A stretch of DNA of 64,000 bases from Gadus chalcogrammus (GCF_026213295.1 NC_079419.1:25700111-25764110), one strand, 5' to 3'. Positions 23,663-34,991 are shown, numbered from the stretch's first letter. Made by a program: numbers and translations. Notes: a model not told the origin generated them from the letters alone.

Positions 23663-24111
23663 CCTGGTGACTCACTCCAATAACTGCTCTCTCCACCCTC
23701 ACCACCCCTGGGCACCCCTGAAAACCCTCTCAGTATCATTCACCCACACTGCCCCTGGTTCACTCCCTCATCTGCGCAAGCTCTCAAAGCAATGGTCGTC
23801 GACTGGAGCGACTCTACAATAAGACTCAACTCACTGTACACCGCCAAATGTATTCAAACCACCTCCATCACTACAAGAATGCCCTCACCACTGCCAAAAC
23901 CTCATACTACTCCAACCTCATCAACACTGGTACAGGCAACAGCAGAGTCCTCTTCTCAACAGTCAGCCACTTACTTCAGCCTCCTAAATCCCTCCCTCCA
24001 GACATTTCCACCACCCAATGCACTGCGTTCCTGGACTTCTTCAGCTCTAAAATCAACACCATTCACTAACAACTGGCCTCATCTCGCACCCCCTTTGATG
24101 ACCCACCCTGG

Positions 24112-25730
24112 ATGATCACCTCTGGCCAACATCTCATCAGCTCCCTCTCTGACTTCACCCCAGTAACAGAACAGACCGTTTCAGAAATCATCCGCAAAGC
24201 CATAACCACCACCCGTCAGCTCGATCCTCTTCCCACCTCCCTTGTCAAAGCATGTCTTCCGTCCATCTCCCCCATGATCACCAACATAATTAACTCCTCC
24301 CTCACTACTGGTACTGTACCCCCCACTCTCAAGCTGGCTGCCGTCACTCCCATCCTGAAAAAACCTGGTGCTGACCCAACTGACCTTAACCATTACCGGC
24401 CCATCTCCAATCTCCCTTTCATCTCCAAAACACTTGAAAGGGTGGTTGCCGCACAACTACAGTCCCACCTTGACACAAACAATCTCCACGAACCGTTCCA
24501 ATCTGGCTTCCGTCCAAAACACAGCACTGAAACAGCCCTAGTCAAAATCACCAATGACCTCCTCCTTGCAGCCGACTCTGGATTACTCACCATTCTCATC
24601 CTCCTCGATCTCAGCGCAGCTTTCGACACCATCGCCCACCCTCTGCTCCTGGACAGCCTGGCTGGCATTGGGATCACTGGTGCTGCACTCTCCTGGTTTA
24701 CATCCTACCTCACCGGCCGTCAACAATTTGTTCAACTAAGCAACCACAAGTCTGGGTGTTCAGGTGTCTCACTGGGTGTCCCCCAGGGGTCAGTCTTGGG
24801 TCCACTCCTGTTCACCACTTACCTCCTCCCGCTGGGCACACTCCTCCGTCACCATGGGGTCCATTTTCACTGCTGCGCTGACGACACACAGGTCTACATC
24901 TCCACCAAACCCACCGCTGCCATCCCCCCCACCTCTCTCATCATGTGCCTAGAAGAGATCCCGAGCTAGTTGAGCAGGAACTTCCTGAAACTCAATGGAA
25001 ACAAGACCGAGGCCCTGCTCATCGGATCCAAATCCACCCTCACTAAATCACAACACACCCCAGCTCCACTCATAATCATCGATGGATTCCCAGTACCCTC
25101 CTCCTCCAAAGTCAAGAGCCTCGGCGTCATCCTGGACAACACCCTCTCATTCGCACCCCATATTCACAACATCATCCGGACTGCATTCTTCCACCTCTGC
25201 AACATCGCCAGACTCCGCCCATCACTGCCCAATCCAGCAACTGACAATCCTAGTTCACTCATTGTTCACATCACGCATAGACTACTGCAACGCCCTCCTC
25301 ACCGGACTCCCCACCAAACTCCATCAACAGACTGCAGATTCATTACAGAACTCAGCCCGCCCCGGAATCATCACCCGCCCCAAATCATCTGACCCACATC
25401 ACCCCTGTCCTCATGCAACTTCACTGGCTCCCAGTACACTACCGCATCCAATACAAAACCTACTCCTCACCTACAAAGCTCTCCACAACCTAGCCCCCAG
25501 TTATCTCTGCGACCTCCTCCAGAATACACTCCCTCCCGCTCCCTCCGCTCAACCTATGCTGGACTACTATGTAATCCCCACATCACGACTCACTACAATG
25601 GGTGCGCCCGGTCATTCAGCTGTTCAGCACCCAGGCTCTGGAAACTCCCTCCCCCACACATAAAACAGAGACACCATTACAACCTTCAAGTCACAACTCA
25701 AAACTCACCTGTTCAAACTCGCACACAACG
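24112..25730 (+). pseudogene. LINE reverse transcriptase
   Basis: RT blocks in order: [88 protein letters not shown] and CCADDTQVYI, which keeps the catalytic ADD. A single TAG at 24967-24969 stops the frame just before LSRNFLKLNGNKTEALLIG. A frameshift near 25250 and several more follow to the 3' end. Confidence 0.85.
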
Positions 25731-26081
25731 TCTAACTGATCACTGTTTTGATTGTTTGTTTGTTTTGTCTTGTTTTTGTTTTATTTATTTTTTATTTTTT
25801 ATGTTTATTTATTTATTTATTCCCACAATGTCTTGTTTTTTAAACGATTTATGATGACTATATGCTCTGTAAGGTGACCTTGGGTGTCTTGAAAGGCGCC
25901 TCTAAATTAAATGTATTATTATTATTATTATGGTCTGTGTTCGATTGCTTTTGTTTTGCCTCATTCAGCCTGTAGGGGGAATAGTGTGCTTGCCGTCTTC
26001 TCGGCCATTACAACTTTGGACTTTGACTACAACACTGCGTCCTCGTTCTTTCTATACCCCCCTTACAGGTAAGAACGTTGG

Positions 26082-26210
26082 TGTAATGATATGCGACTGA
26101 CATCTTAGCGGGAAAGTATTCAACTAACTATTAAACATTTCGTTACGTCACAGTCTCCAGCTACGGTGGCCTCTTAGGAACATAATACTGTCTCGCGGGA
26201 TATCCTTACA
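26082..26210 (-). repeat. gypsy-2 LTR (3' in element sense)
   Basis: 129 bases, nearly identical to 36134-36264, with TG and CA ends. It lies 14 bases after the visible end of the gypsy-1 LTR. Confidence 0.85.
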
Positions 26211-26562
26211 TCTCCCTTATACAGTAAACAAAAACAGATTCACTGTGCACTCTTTAAACAAAGTAAATAAATAATAATTTGGTGCCAGAGGTTGCCAGTA
26301 CTTAGCACACCGTAGGAGAAGGATCTTTACGACCGCCTCATAACAAACAGACTGTGTCACGATTACTTTAGCCTAACCTAAGCATAAGAACATGACTCAA
26401 CAATAAAGCTACACATTACCTGGTATTAACTAAGGCTCAACATATTACCTAATGTTAACTTTTTTAACTGATCATTTCCTTTAACACAATAAACGTATTA
26501 TAGCTCAACTGTGTAATAATGAGCTTACAGCCTTCTTCTATAGAAGTCTGTCAGGGGCTTTT

Positions 26563-26814
26563 CTAATGCGCTCTGACCGTCTCTCTGGAGCTGCCTCTGG
26601 CTCCGTCATGACAGGTGCATTCTCCTCTAAAACCACTGGCTGATTGTCTGTTACTGTTCCCTGCTGTGCATGTTTGTCCCTGTGCTCCTCTATTGAAAAA
26701 CTGCATTGCTGGCCTGTGCTTTGAGTAGCTGCAACCTGTTTCGTCTGACCACAGCCCCGGTGTCCGTCTGGACTGCGTAGGACCTCGGAGCCACTTCTTT
26801 AGCACTGTTCCAGC
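26563..26814 (-). pseudogene. gypsy-2 pol C-terminal tail
   Basis: The minus-strand frame reads VAPRSYAVQTDTGAVVRRNR then LQLLK, the usual end of gypsy integrase/pol. It is cut at 26815 by a hAT element and continues at 28778 (GDRVRVFNTERQNWQRAG). Confidence 0.7.
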
Positions 26815-27120
26815 TAGGGCTGGGATAAACGATTATTTTTTAAATGATTAATCTAGCGATTATTTTTTCGATGCATCGATTCATCTAACAATTAATTTTT
26901 TCAGTCCGATTCGATTTCGATTCGATTAGATTCTCGATTATCTCCCCATTCATTGACTAATAGCAATTTATACATGTTGATTTACATATCTGAATGAAAA
27001 AAATATGAATTCCTTAACATTTCAATACATGTTTATTGCCTTTAAATTCCAAAATAAAAGTGCAAAGTAATGCATTCTTAGAATTTTACGGTGCTCGGTC
27101 ATCTGCAGCTTCTACCGGGT

Positions 27121-27890
27121 GGCGCTGTCACGTTAAAATTGTACCGGGGGCGAAAGTTGTACCGGCCTACGTCATCGTTTGTTTACATCCTGACAACCTG
27201 CCCGGCAACAGACGACGAGATGCAGAAAACATGTTTCCAAACGACGAAATAACATAATACAGATAGCGGATCGCTATCTGTATTATGATAGATAGCGATA
27301 ACACTTGTTTTTACTTTATATTTGTATTGTATTTAATTGTTTAATCGAAACAATAAAAAAAATTGCCCGCAAAACGGGCGATCGCGTCAAATGACAAATG
27401 TTTTGCCCGCGAAACGGGCGATCGCGTCAAATGACGTAGGAGGGTTCTTGAAACATAATACAGATAACGGATCGCTAGAAAACACTTGTTTTTACTTTAT
27501 ATTTGCATTGTATTGAATTGTTTAATCGAATTTAGCTAGTAAACTGAGTGTTTTAAGCAGGTTTCATAGTCTAGAATGTTCAAGAACCTTCCTACGTGAT
27601 TTGACGCGTCATTTGACGCGATCGCCCGTTTCGCGGTCAATTTTCTTTATTGTTTCGATTAAACAATTAAATACAATACAAATATAAAGTAAAAACAAGT
27701 GTTATCGCTATATATCATAATTCAGATAGCGATCCGCTATCTGTATTATGTTATTTCGTCGTTTGGAAACATGTTTTCTGCATCGCGTCGTCTGTTGCAG
27801 GGCAGGTTGTCAGGTTGTCAGGATGTAAACAAACGATGACGTAGGCCGGTACAATTTTCGCCCCCGGTACAATTTTAACGTGACAGCGCC
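27121..27890. mobile_element. MITE with TTGTACCGG termini, copy 2
   Basis: Perfectly inverted ends GGCGCTGTCACGTTAAAATT at both sides. The interior has GC-rich hairpin blocks (CCCGCGAAACGGGCGATCGC, twice in direct order and once inverted) and ATAATACAGATAGCGGATCG blocks. Related to 18763-19411 and 28049-28640. Confidence 0.85.
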
Positions 27891-28045
27891 TCTTCAGGTG
27901 CTGGTAAATTGCCGTGGTGCTAGAATGGAAAGTCATCTCCATTTTGCAAAGACGACATATCACGGAATCCTTTCCTTTCACATTAAAGAATTCCCATACT
28001 TTAGTGGAACGAGTGCGTGGCGCCTTGCACTTATGAAAGTCTGGG
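27891..28045 (-). pseudogene. hAT transposase BED zinc finger fragment
   Basis: The minus strand reads [20 protein letters not shown], then [20 protein letters not shown], a BED-type finger (C-x2-C ... H). It ends exactly where the MITE at 27121-27890 begins, so the finger is split from the rest of its gene. The remaining transposase is not visible. Confidence 0.75.
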
Positions 28046-28048
28046 GAG

Positions 28049-28640
28049 CTGTCACGTTAAAATTGTACCGGAGGCGAAAATTGTACCGGCCTACGTCATC
28101 GTTTGTTTACATCCTGACAACCTGCCCGGCAACAGACGACGCGATGCAGAAAACATGTTTCCAAACGACGAAATAACATAATACAGATAGCGGATCGCTA
28201 TCTGTATTATGATAGATAGCGATAACACTTGTTTTTACTTTATATTTGTATTGTATTTAATTGTTTAATCAAAACAAAAAAAAAAATTGCCCGCGACACG
28301 GGCGATCGCGTCAAATGACAAATGTTTTGCCCGCGAAACGGGCGATCGCGTCAAATGACGTAGGAGGGTTCTTGAAACATAATACAGATAACGGATCGCT
28401 AGATAACACTTGTTTTTACTTTATATTTGTATTGTATTGAATTGTTTAATCGAATTTAGCTAGTAAACTGAGTGTTTTAAGCAGGTTTCATAGTCTAGAA
28501 TGTTCAAGAACCTTCCTGCGTCATTTGACGCGTCATTTGACGCGATCGCCCGTTTCGACAAATATAAAGTAAAAACAAGTGTTATCGCTATCTATCATAA
28601 TACAGATAGCGATCCGCTATCTCGCGTTGCAACTACCACT
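28049..28640. mobile_element. MITE with TTGTACCGG termini, copy 3, truncated
   Basis: Starts CTGTCACGTTAAAATTGTAC and follows copy 2 closely up to the inverted block CAGATAGCGATCCGCTATCT near 28603-28622. The terminal part of the right arm is missing. Confidence 0.8.
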
Positions 28641-28836
28641 CGCGTTGCAACTACGCTCCGGCGCAGCCCATCTTTTTTCTTTTTTTTTTTCTTTTTTTTT
28701 ATCGACGCGCATTTTTCGTAATTTATGCGTCAACGTCATCGATTACGTCGACGCGTCGTCCTAGCCCTAGTTCCAGCACGCTGCCAGTTCTGTCTTTCTG
28801 TGTTGAAAACTCTGACTCTGTCGCCCGCCTGAGGCC

Positions 28837-30540
28837 TGTTTCAGGTAGCTGGTTTAACATACTCTGAGTTTAATCCTGCGCTCTGAGTTGGTTGACTCAG
28901 AGTTCAGGGTTGAAAAGCAACTCTGGATTTTCGGTTTCAGAACAGGCGATCAGCGTTGGCTTAATCAACTCGGAGTGTGTTCACGCTGGGTTGGGGGCGT
29001 GCCTGTTGACTATAAAGAGCCATCATCAATGGATCTCTGATAACATGATCAAACATGGACCAAAAGCGGAGATCCACTTACTTTTCCCCACGGAATTGGA
29101 ATTCTAATGAACGCGTATGCCGAGCAGCTTACCCCTTTAAACAAAAAAAACAATACCACCGCGGCCAGCGAGAGCGCGAGAGATTGCTTGGCATGAACTA
29201 GCCTGAACAAGTCAATGCCTGTGTAAAATAAATTGTAAAATAAAATAAGAGGATAGTTTAATATCTTCCACTCATTCAATATGTAAATTGTGTGTATGTG
29301 TTGTGTGTCAATTTACGCAACCCCAAGTTGCCCCAAGAGGACTTGGCAGCAAAAGAAGATGAAGTACAAAAATATAGTTCAAAAATGCAAACTAATGTTT
29401 AATTGAAATCAAATCAATTGTGCTGTTTTGCCTGCTCTACCTAATTTAACAGCTATTTTCAACATTGATGGGCCTATATTTAAGCAGTAAATGTATGTAG
29501 TACATTTCCCAGCCACCCCAACACTGCCAATAGTTAATAGGATTTAGATTATTAGAAGGCTACACCTAGGCAAAATGCATTACATTATATATAATACATG
29601 TCTTCAAAATAGCGCTTACTGATTTTAGGAGGTAACATTTTCCTCCATGTTAGCAAATCGAAAAAAAGCAGAGGCCCGGAAGACTGGAGGGGGTCCACCT
29701 CTGCAGCCCTCACAGAGGCTGAGGGGATGGCCCTCAGCGAACAGAGTATGCGTCCTGTGGCTGAGGGCATCCCTGGGGGGAGCTCCTCTGACCCACCCCC
29801 ACCCTCCAGGATAGAAATGCCTTTATAAGAGGTTGGTATTCAAATAATTAAATATGTACACGCAACACCAGCACGTTACAAATTAGATGTGGCAATTATC
29901 TGGCTCAAGTAATAATTGGCACTGTCTAATCATCTTCTTCCAGTTACTGATGGCGTCATCGCCCTAGGCTACTTGCACCAGATGCCCCTCACCAACCTTC
30001 ATGCAATTGTAACAATTCAAAAGATGCAAAAGGATGCTTTGGAGATCCAATTTTGGAACATAAGTTAAAGTTGGGTGAGGTGGAAACTGGGATACTGTTC
30101 CCGGCTCTAAAAACTACCCAATATGAATGACTTTGTGCTTTCAGGAAATAAAGAAATCCTCATAAAAAGTAGATTGTCTTTATAGAACACGGGCTGTGGT
30201 GGGGACAAGTTATTTTTGTTGAACAGTTTACTCAAGGGTTTTACTTCAGTGACATTGCATACGATTATGCTGAGCATGTGGCGTGTAGAGAAGAACAGCA
30301 TCTGGTTAAAAGCAGTACCAGGGACTTTTCTGCCTTGCATTCTTAAAATGAGTTTCTTGACTTGCAGCAGTTATAGGTCCGTGGTTAGTCAGCTACTCTG
30401 ATCATGGGAAAGCCACAACGTTAAAGTGACTGTAGTAGCCTACAGAGCGGGTGGGATGCACGGGGCAGATCATTCTACTCATGCGTTAATTGCGTCAAAA
30501 AACTTACTTAAACATCAAGCATGCCCCCGGTGCGTTTGAC
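28837..30540 (+). mobile_element. Harbinger remnant with Myb-like gene
   Basis: Begins GCCTGTTTCAGGTAGCTGG. A GAGTTGGTTGACTCAGAGTT palindrome lies near 28883-28903, and an inverted GGTTTCAGAACAGGC lies at 28933-28947. It holds a three-exon Myb/SANT-like gene remnant. The right end was not found. It replaces the RNase H and integrase part of gypsy-2. Confidence 0.55.
29055..30067 (+). pseudogene. Harbinger Myb/SANT-like protein (NAIF1-like), degenerate
   Basis: Second protein of PIF/Harbinger elements, a DNA-binding partner of the transposase. Exon 1 (29055 to about 29225) starts MDQKRRSTYFSP and continues, after a one-base loss, as MNAYAEQLTPLNKKN. Exon 2 (about 29632-29820), after a tttag acceptor, has KKAEARKTGGGPP and after a one-base shift LTEAEGMALSEQSMRPVAEG. 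Exon 3 (about 29941-30067) has VTDGVIALGYLHQ and a coiled-coil-like IQKMQKDALEIQ. Related proteins carry a KTGGGPP-type motif. Frameshifts in two exons show it is not functional. Confidence 0.55.
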
Positions 30541-30619
30541 AGTTAACATGGGGGCTGAGAAGGTGGTCTAAATAAATGATGGATTGCGCTTAAAAACGAT
30601 AGAGCTCGTGAAGAAAATT

Positions 30620-31683
30620 ATCAGGAAAATAAAGTATATCCAACCGGGGTCTTAATAATGAGCCCGTACTTGTGGACTCTCTGAAGCGCACTGTGCACTC
30701 TGCTGTTGAGCTTTCCCCTCCAGTCCTTCAAACACATTCTCCATTGCACAGTGAAACATTTCTGGTATTGAGGAATTACCAAAGGGGAGTCTCTGATAAC
30801 TGTAGCGCCCAAAGGGCGTGATGAAGGTGCATAGGTCTGTGCTTGCACTGTCAATTTGCAACTGCCAAAATCCATGTGACGCGTCAAACTTTGTGAACCA
30901 CTGTGCCCCAGCCATCTCACTCAGGATCTCTTCCCTCTTGGGAATTTGATATTGTTCTCTGAGGATGTTTCATTGATGTCTTTGGGTCCATGCATATTCT
31001 GAGAGCACCATTAGGCTTTCTTACGCAGACCATTGAGTTCACCCACTCCGTGCTCCCTTGGTGGGTCGAATGACATTTAATGACACCATTCTGTCCAGTT
31101 CTTTGCGAAGATCTTGTCTCAGTGGAACCGGAATTCGACGTGGAGCATGCACCACAGGTCTAGCATTATCCTTTAGTTTAATGCTGTATGTGAATGGCAG
31201 CACCCCTATGCCATCAAAAATGTTTGGATACTGCGCTTCCCAGCTTTCTGCTTGTGATGTGGTGACTCTTGTATTTTTCAGCGGCGGTGACTGTACTTTT
31301 CTCTCTGTCTCGGCAATGTTTCGAACACGCTTAACAAGTCCCATTTCCTCACATGCTTGATCTCCCAGTAGGGAGTCCTTCCCTTTTGGTACTATCACAA
31401 ACGGTAGATTTCTCTTGATGTGCTTATTCTGGACTTGTAACCTGCAGACACCCTGTGTTTCAATCATTTGTCCATTGTAAGCTCTCAATCCCACTTTTGT
31501 GTTTTTTATGACCGGCTTGTGGTGCGGAGCTTTGAAGTCTTTCAATGTGATAAGATTTGCCATAGCTCCTGTGTCAAGTTTCATGTGAATCTCTGTGCCA
31601 TTCACTGTAAGTGGCACAATCCACTTGTCTGCATTTATTGTGTTCACACTAACTTCCAACGTTGAAGTGGCCTCATTTTCCAC
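30620..31683 (-). pseudogene. gypsy-2 protease and reverse transcriptase
   Basis: The minus-strand frame from 31683 holds the retropepsin site MKLDTGAMANLITL, VIVPKGKDSLLGDQACEEMG, then the linker and RT start PVVHAPRRIPVPLRQDLRKE and LNVIRPTKG. After a frameshift it continues VNSMVCVRKPNGALRICMDP, and then QWFTKFDASHGFWQLQID with the first catalytic Asp and GRYSYQRLPFG. It ends before the YxDD box, where the sequence is unrelated. The 5' side is cut by a hAT element at 31700-34233. Confidence 0.85.
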
Positions 31684-32306
31684 AGTGACAGTGTCAGTAT
31701 AGGGCTGGGCGATATGGCCTAAAATAAAAATCCCCGATTTTTTCCAAAAAATCCGATATCCAATTTAAATCGATAAACATAAAAAAGCATTATGGCAGGC
31801 GCTGCCATTGTAAACAGTGTAACCTGTAACATAACATAAAATGTAAAATATATGAAATATAAAATAAAATATTTCTGTAAACATCAAATATTACTAATGA
31901 TAAGAGGACTTCTGATAAAGTGCCAACATAACATTCAAACTTTCAACACTGGTCATAAATATACAGTGTTTTGCAAACGGTAATTACCTTAAAAAAGGGA
32001 ATAGTAACGGGAGAAGAATGAGGAAAAACACACACGCAGCTCTTTCCTTCACTCATCTGGGCCCCGTTTCCCGAAAGCATCTTTAGCCTAAGTGGATTGC
32101 AGAGTGGGTCGTACGAGCATCGTACAGTTTTCACACCGTTTCCCGAAAGAAAACGCTCACGAGTCACGAGTAGCTAACGAGTGCTCCAGGGTACTCGTAG
32201 GACGCTAAGAGCCTCGTTAGCCTACTATAGCCTCAGTGGCGTAACCAGCGGACATTGGATGCGTTTTATTATAACACATTGGTAATGGTGTATCACGTGC
32301 GTCTGA

Positions 32307-32981
32307 CACCGGGATCCCACCGGACGCGTACGCGCCGCGGAACGGCTGCGCCGCGGAACGGCTGCGTCCTCTGCCCTGCGTCCATTCCTACCGGGCGCGT
32401 AACGGCAGCGTAGCGCTGCCTTGGGAGCCCGCCAGTATTCACGCGAGATCACGAGATCACGCGATAATTCTAAACCTAATGTACTCACCTTCCACTCCCA
32501 AAACTATTGCAATTAAATGCCACGCTTTGTCCTTTCTGACATTTTCCTTATAAAAAGGATGATTTGGTACATAAATGACTTCATGTTGCTGATCTTCGAC
32601 AATGAGTCTCTCGTCGTCAATGTTGCCGACCCTCTGAGACCCACCGGTCATGACGTAATAATGTTGATGTGAAGTTACATGAGCTGAGTATTGTGTTTTA
32701 TTTTGAAAATTGACCGGATGCTCTATGGCTTTTACTTTTCACTTCCTGCCCGGCTCGACCTGCTCTGTCGAAATTGACGCGGTTTAGCAGCGGCTCGCGG
32801 CAAAAATAGAATTGGACGGAAAGATAGCGCCGCAGCGCGGCACGCCGCTCCTGGGACGCTGCTGAAACGTTCCGCGGCGCGCCCGGTGGAAATAGTCTCA
32901 TTGATTATAGTGGAAGCGATCAGCTGCGTGACCGCGGCGCAGCCGTCCCGCGGCGCGTACGCCTCCGGTGGAATCTAGCCT
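32307..32981 (-). mobile_element. GC-rich MITE with MADF exon, TSD TGA
   Basis: Absent from the otherwise matching copy 1, where the site reads GCGTCTGAGCC. Here TGA flanks both sides (32304-32306, 32982-32984). The arms carry inverted CGTACGCGCCGCGG blocks. It holds a MADF-like first exon on the minus strand. Confidence 0.88.
32489..32651 (-). pseudogene. MADF-domain first exon of a Harbinger-type gene
   Basis: The minus strand starts MTGGSQRVGNIDDERLIVED, then YVPNHPFYKENVRKDKAWHL and IAIVLGVEG. This has the MADF pattern (acidic start, hydrophobic, PxxY-like, KxxAWxxIAxxLG). The exon stops at a donor-like GGTGAGTA in the minus sense near 32489. MADF proteins are encoded next to the transposase in some Harbinger elements. 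No later exon is present. Confidence 0.6.
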
Positions 32982-33263
32982 TGAGCCTAATGTGGGCCAT
33001 TAGGTTCTTAGTTTGAGAGAGACAGTCCAGGAAATGTTTGAGCAGGCAGGGCACTTAAAATGTGTGAGAGAAAGTGGGGGGGATTTGTGCAGACTGACAT
33101 AGGCTACTCATAAAACGTAGCATAAAATAATGTAAAAAAAAAATAAAAAATAAAATTATAAAAAAATAAATAAAAATATTTATTATAAAAATATTTAAAA
33201 AAATGCAAAGGAGCAGGCAAAAGGCTGGGATATGGTGGGGATTGGTCACGTTGACGGGAATGT

Positions 33264-33575
33264 TTAGTGACATGTGGGAGGGTGGAGGGGGTTAAAAAAA
33301 GTCTCAATCACTCTTCGACGTGCATGAAAACCATCCGCGTAGGTATGAGGGAGGCCGTCCTCACACCGATCTTCCTCGTCGTCATCGTCCTCAATGTCCT
33401 CCGGTTCAACCAAAGCTACCCCAGCCTTAGCTGCAATTTTGTGCAACATAGCTGTCACACATATCACAGCGCATGACTTGGCCGGCGAAAACTGGAGCCC
33501 TCCGCTGGACTTGTGAAGGCATCTAAAGCGCAACTTCCACCTCCCGATCGTGCGCTCAGGATTAAGACTGATATA
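33264..33575 (-). pseudogene. PIF/Harbinger transposase C-terminal exon, copy 2
   Basis: Same exon as copy 1: NPERTIGRWKLRFRCLHKSS, then FSPAKSCAVICVTAMLHKIA and an acidic tail. A few substitutions separate the two (HNIA to HKIA, DDDDKE to DDDDEE), which suggests modest age. Confidence 0.75.
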
Positions 33576-34350
33576 TATGTCGGCCTAGGCTTAATCAATT
33601 GTGTTTTAATATCTTTAGCATTCATATTATTGCAATCTATTCTTTTCGTAGGCTACTCTGTGGTTGGCCTTGATGGGGAGATATTTTAACCCTTTTTAAC
33701 CCCATTTTCCTCCGACATTCCTGCGTCTCCCCCTGCGTCATAGCCCGTTTCAGCACCATGTCAGTGGACAGGTACAACCCTACGATCGTCGTGAGTGCAG
33801 CGAATGCGCGTTCACTTTAAGAGGAGTTTCGGGAAACGCTCCAAAGAAATTATCGATGGTTCGAAAGATCCACCTTTCGAACCATCTTACGAGCGAAGAT
33901 CCATCGATATCGGGAAACGGGGCCCTGTATTGAATGAGGAAGAGGAGCACAAACCCCCTACCGGAGCCCAGAGGCATTACCAACAGATCGACGAATTACC
34001 AACAGATCGACGAATTATTAAACCACACAGATATATTTCAAATGAATTATGTTTACCTCAAAATAGATTATACATATATAAATAAATTGTTGTATACAAC
34101 TTGTCACACTCGCTGCCATGTTTGTGTATCACTTTGGTAAATGCACGCTCTGTGCGGGGGGAGGGCTGAGCCCATTCCGAACTACGGGAACTAAAGTCGA
34201 CGTGAGCTACACACTCGAATTAATCGAGCCCTATGTCAGTATAGAATATGTCATCCTCATCATAGCCTTCACTCTCTTCCATCATATTAATTTGTTTCTT
34301 TTCACTAGCAGATAGGTACACTTTTGCAAAATGATTTTTTCCCCTGCACT

Positions 34351-34983
34351 TCAAGCAAACTTTCCCATATGCGGGGCATTGCCTGAAGCGATGTTCCCAC
34401 CGCAGCGCCTACAGTTCATGACGTAGTCTGATCCTGCTTCACGTGCATTACTCGAACGTTCCCCCTCTGAGCGAGGTGCGCGAGCTCTGACCACCCTGTC
34501 TACACCCACTGGTGCTTCAGTAGCAACATATGGCTTCTCAAAATTCTTCATCTGCTTCTCAGTCCGTTCGCTAGCTCTGCACATTCTGATTGCATCTTCT
34601 AACGTCAGACTGTCCTCCCTTAGCAGGCGTTCCCGCACCTTTTTATTGTGTATTCCAAAGACTATCTGATCGCGTAGCATGGAGGACTGCATGTCGCCAT
34701 AGTTACAGGATTTTACTTTCAGCCTTAGCTCAGTCACATACGAGTCTAACGATTCATCTTGCTGCTGTACGCGGCAACGAAAAACATGTCTCTCGTATAC
34801 TTCATTCTTCTTCGGACTACAGTATGCATCAAACTTCCAGAATTGAATATCTCAATCGCTTGTGTCCCTGCTATCGTAAGTAACAATGCTACTTGCCTCT
34901 CACCGCTCTTGTCGTTGGCGCCAGTTGCAGTCAAATAAAGTTGAAACGCCTGTTTAAACTGTTTCCAAGCATAATCAATATTT
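34351..34983 (-). pseudogene. gypsy-2 gag with zinc knuckle
   Basis: Minus-strand pieces carry NDKSGERQVALLLTIAGTQA, LRDQIVFGIHNKKVRERLLR, LTLEDAIRMCRASERTEKQM and a C-terminal knuckle start MNCRRCGGN. This is a typical gypsy gag capsid and nucleocapsid order. The N-terminus lies beyond the hAT at 34992-36038, at an ATG at 36079. A frameshift occurs between the two pieces near 34740. Confidence 0.8.
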
Positions 34984-34991
34984 CCCGTGAG

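Larger units (their letters stand above)
21906..25931 (+). mobile_element. L2-like LINE
   Basis: Inserted in the gypsy-1 LTR between CTCGAT and GGTCTG (the uninterrupted site is visible at 8298-8309). It has a 5' region of about 0.7 kb, an endonuclease frame, an RT frame and a 3' end GTCTTGAAAGGCGCCTCTAA followed by an ATT-repeat tail, which is typical of L2-type fish LINEs. Near full length but with broken frames. Confidence 0.85.
21610..26067 (+). repeat. gypsy-1 3' LTR, split by a LINE
   Basis: 21610-21905 matches 8011-8309. The LTR resumes at 25932 with GGTCTGTGTTCGATTGC and runs to CCCCCCTTACA at 26067. The final GGGGCGTAACA seen at 10146-10156 and 36927-36937 is absent here, so this LTR either ends truncated or continues past gypsy-2. 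Confidence 0.7.
26815..28769 (-). mobile_element. hAT element with exact TSD GTTCCAGC
   Basis: Ends TAGGGCTGGG and CTAGCCCTA, flanked by GTTCCAGC at 26807-26814 and 28770-28777. It carries a minus-strand BED-finger exon and two copies of the TTGTACCGG MITE. It interrupts the gypsy-2 pol tail. Confidence 0.9.
32061..33924 (-). mobile_element. Harbinger copy 2
   Basis: Perfect inverted ends GGGCCCCGTTTCCCGA and TCGGGAAACGGGGCCC. The internal sequence matches copy 1 (19608-20788), except for the 675-bp element at 32307-32981. A small TTCGAAAG/CTTTCGAA hairpin lies at 33856-33882. The clear 3-bp duplication expected for this family is not visible (tct against tgt). Confidence 0.85.
31700..34233. 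mobile_element. hAT element with exact TSD TGTCAGTA
   Basis: Ends TAGGGCTGGGCGATATGG and CGAGCCCTA, flanked by TGTCAGTA at 31692-31699 and 34234-34241. It lies between the gag and protease parts of gypsy-2. Its own coding sequence is not evident. It contains the Harbinger copy at about 32061-33924. Confidence 0.88.
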
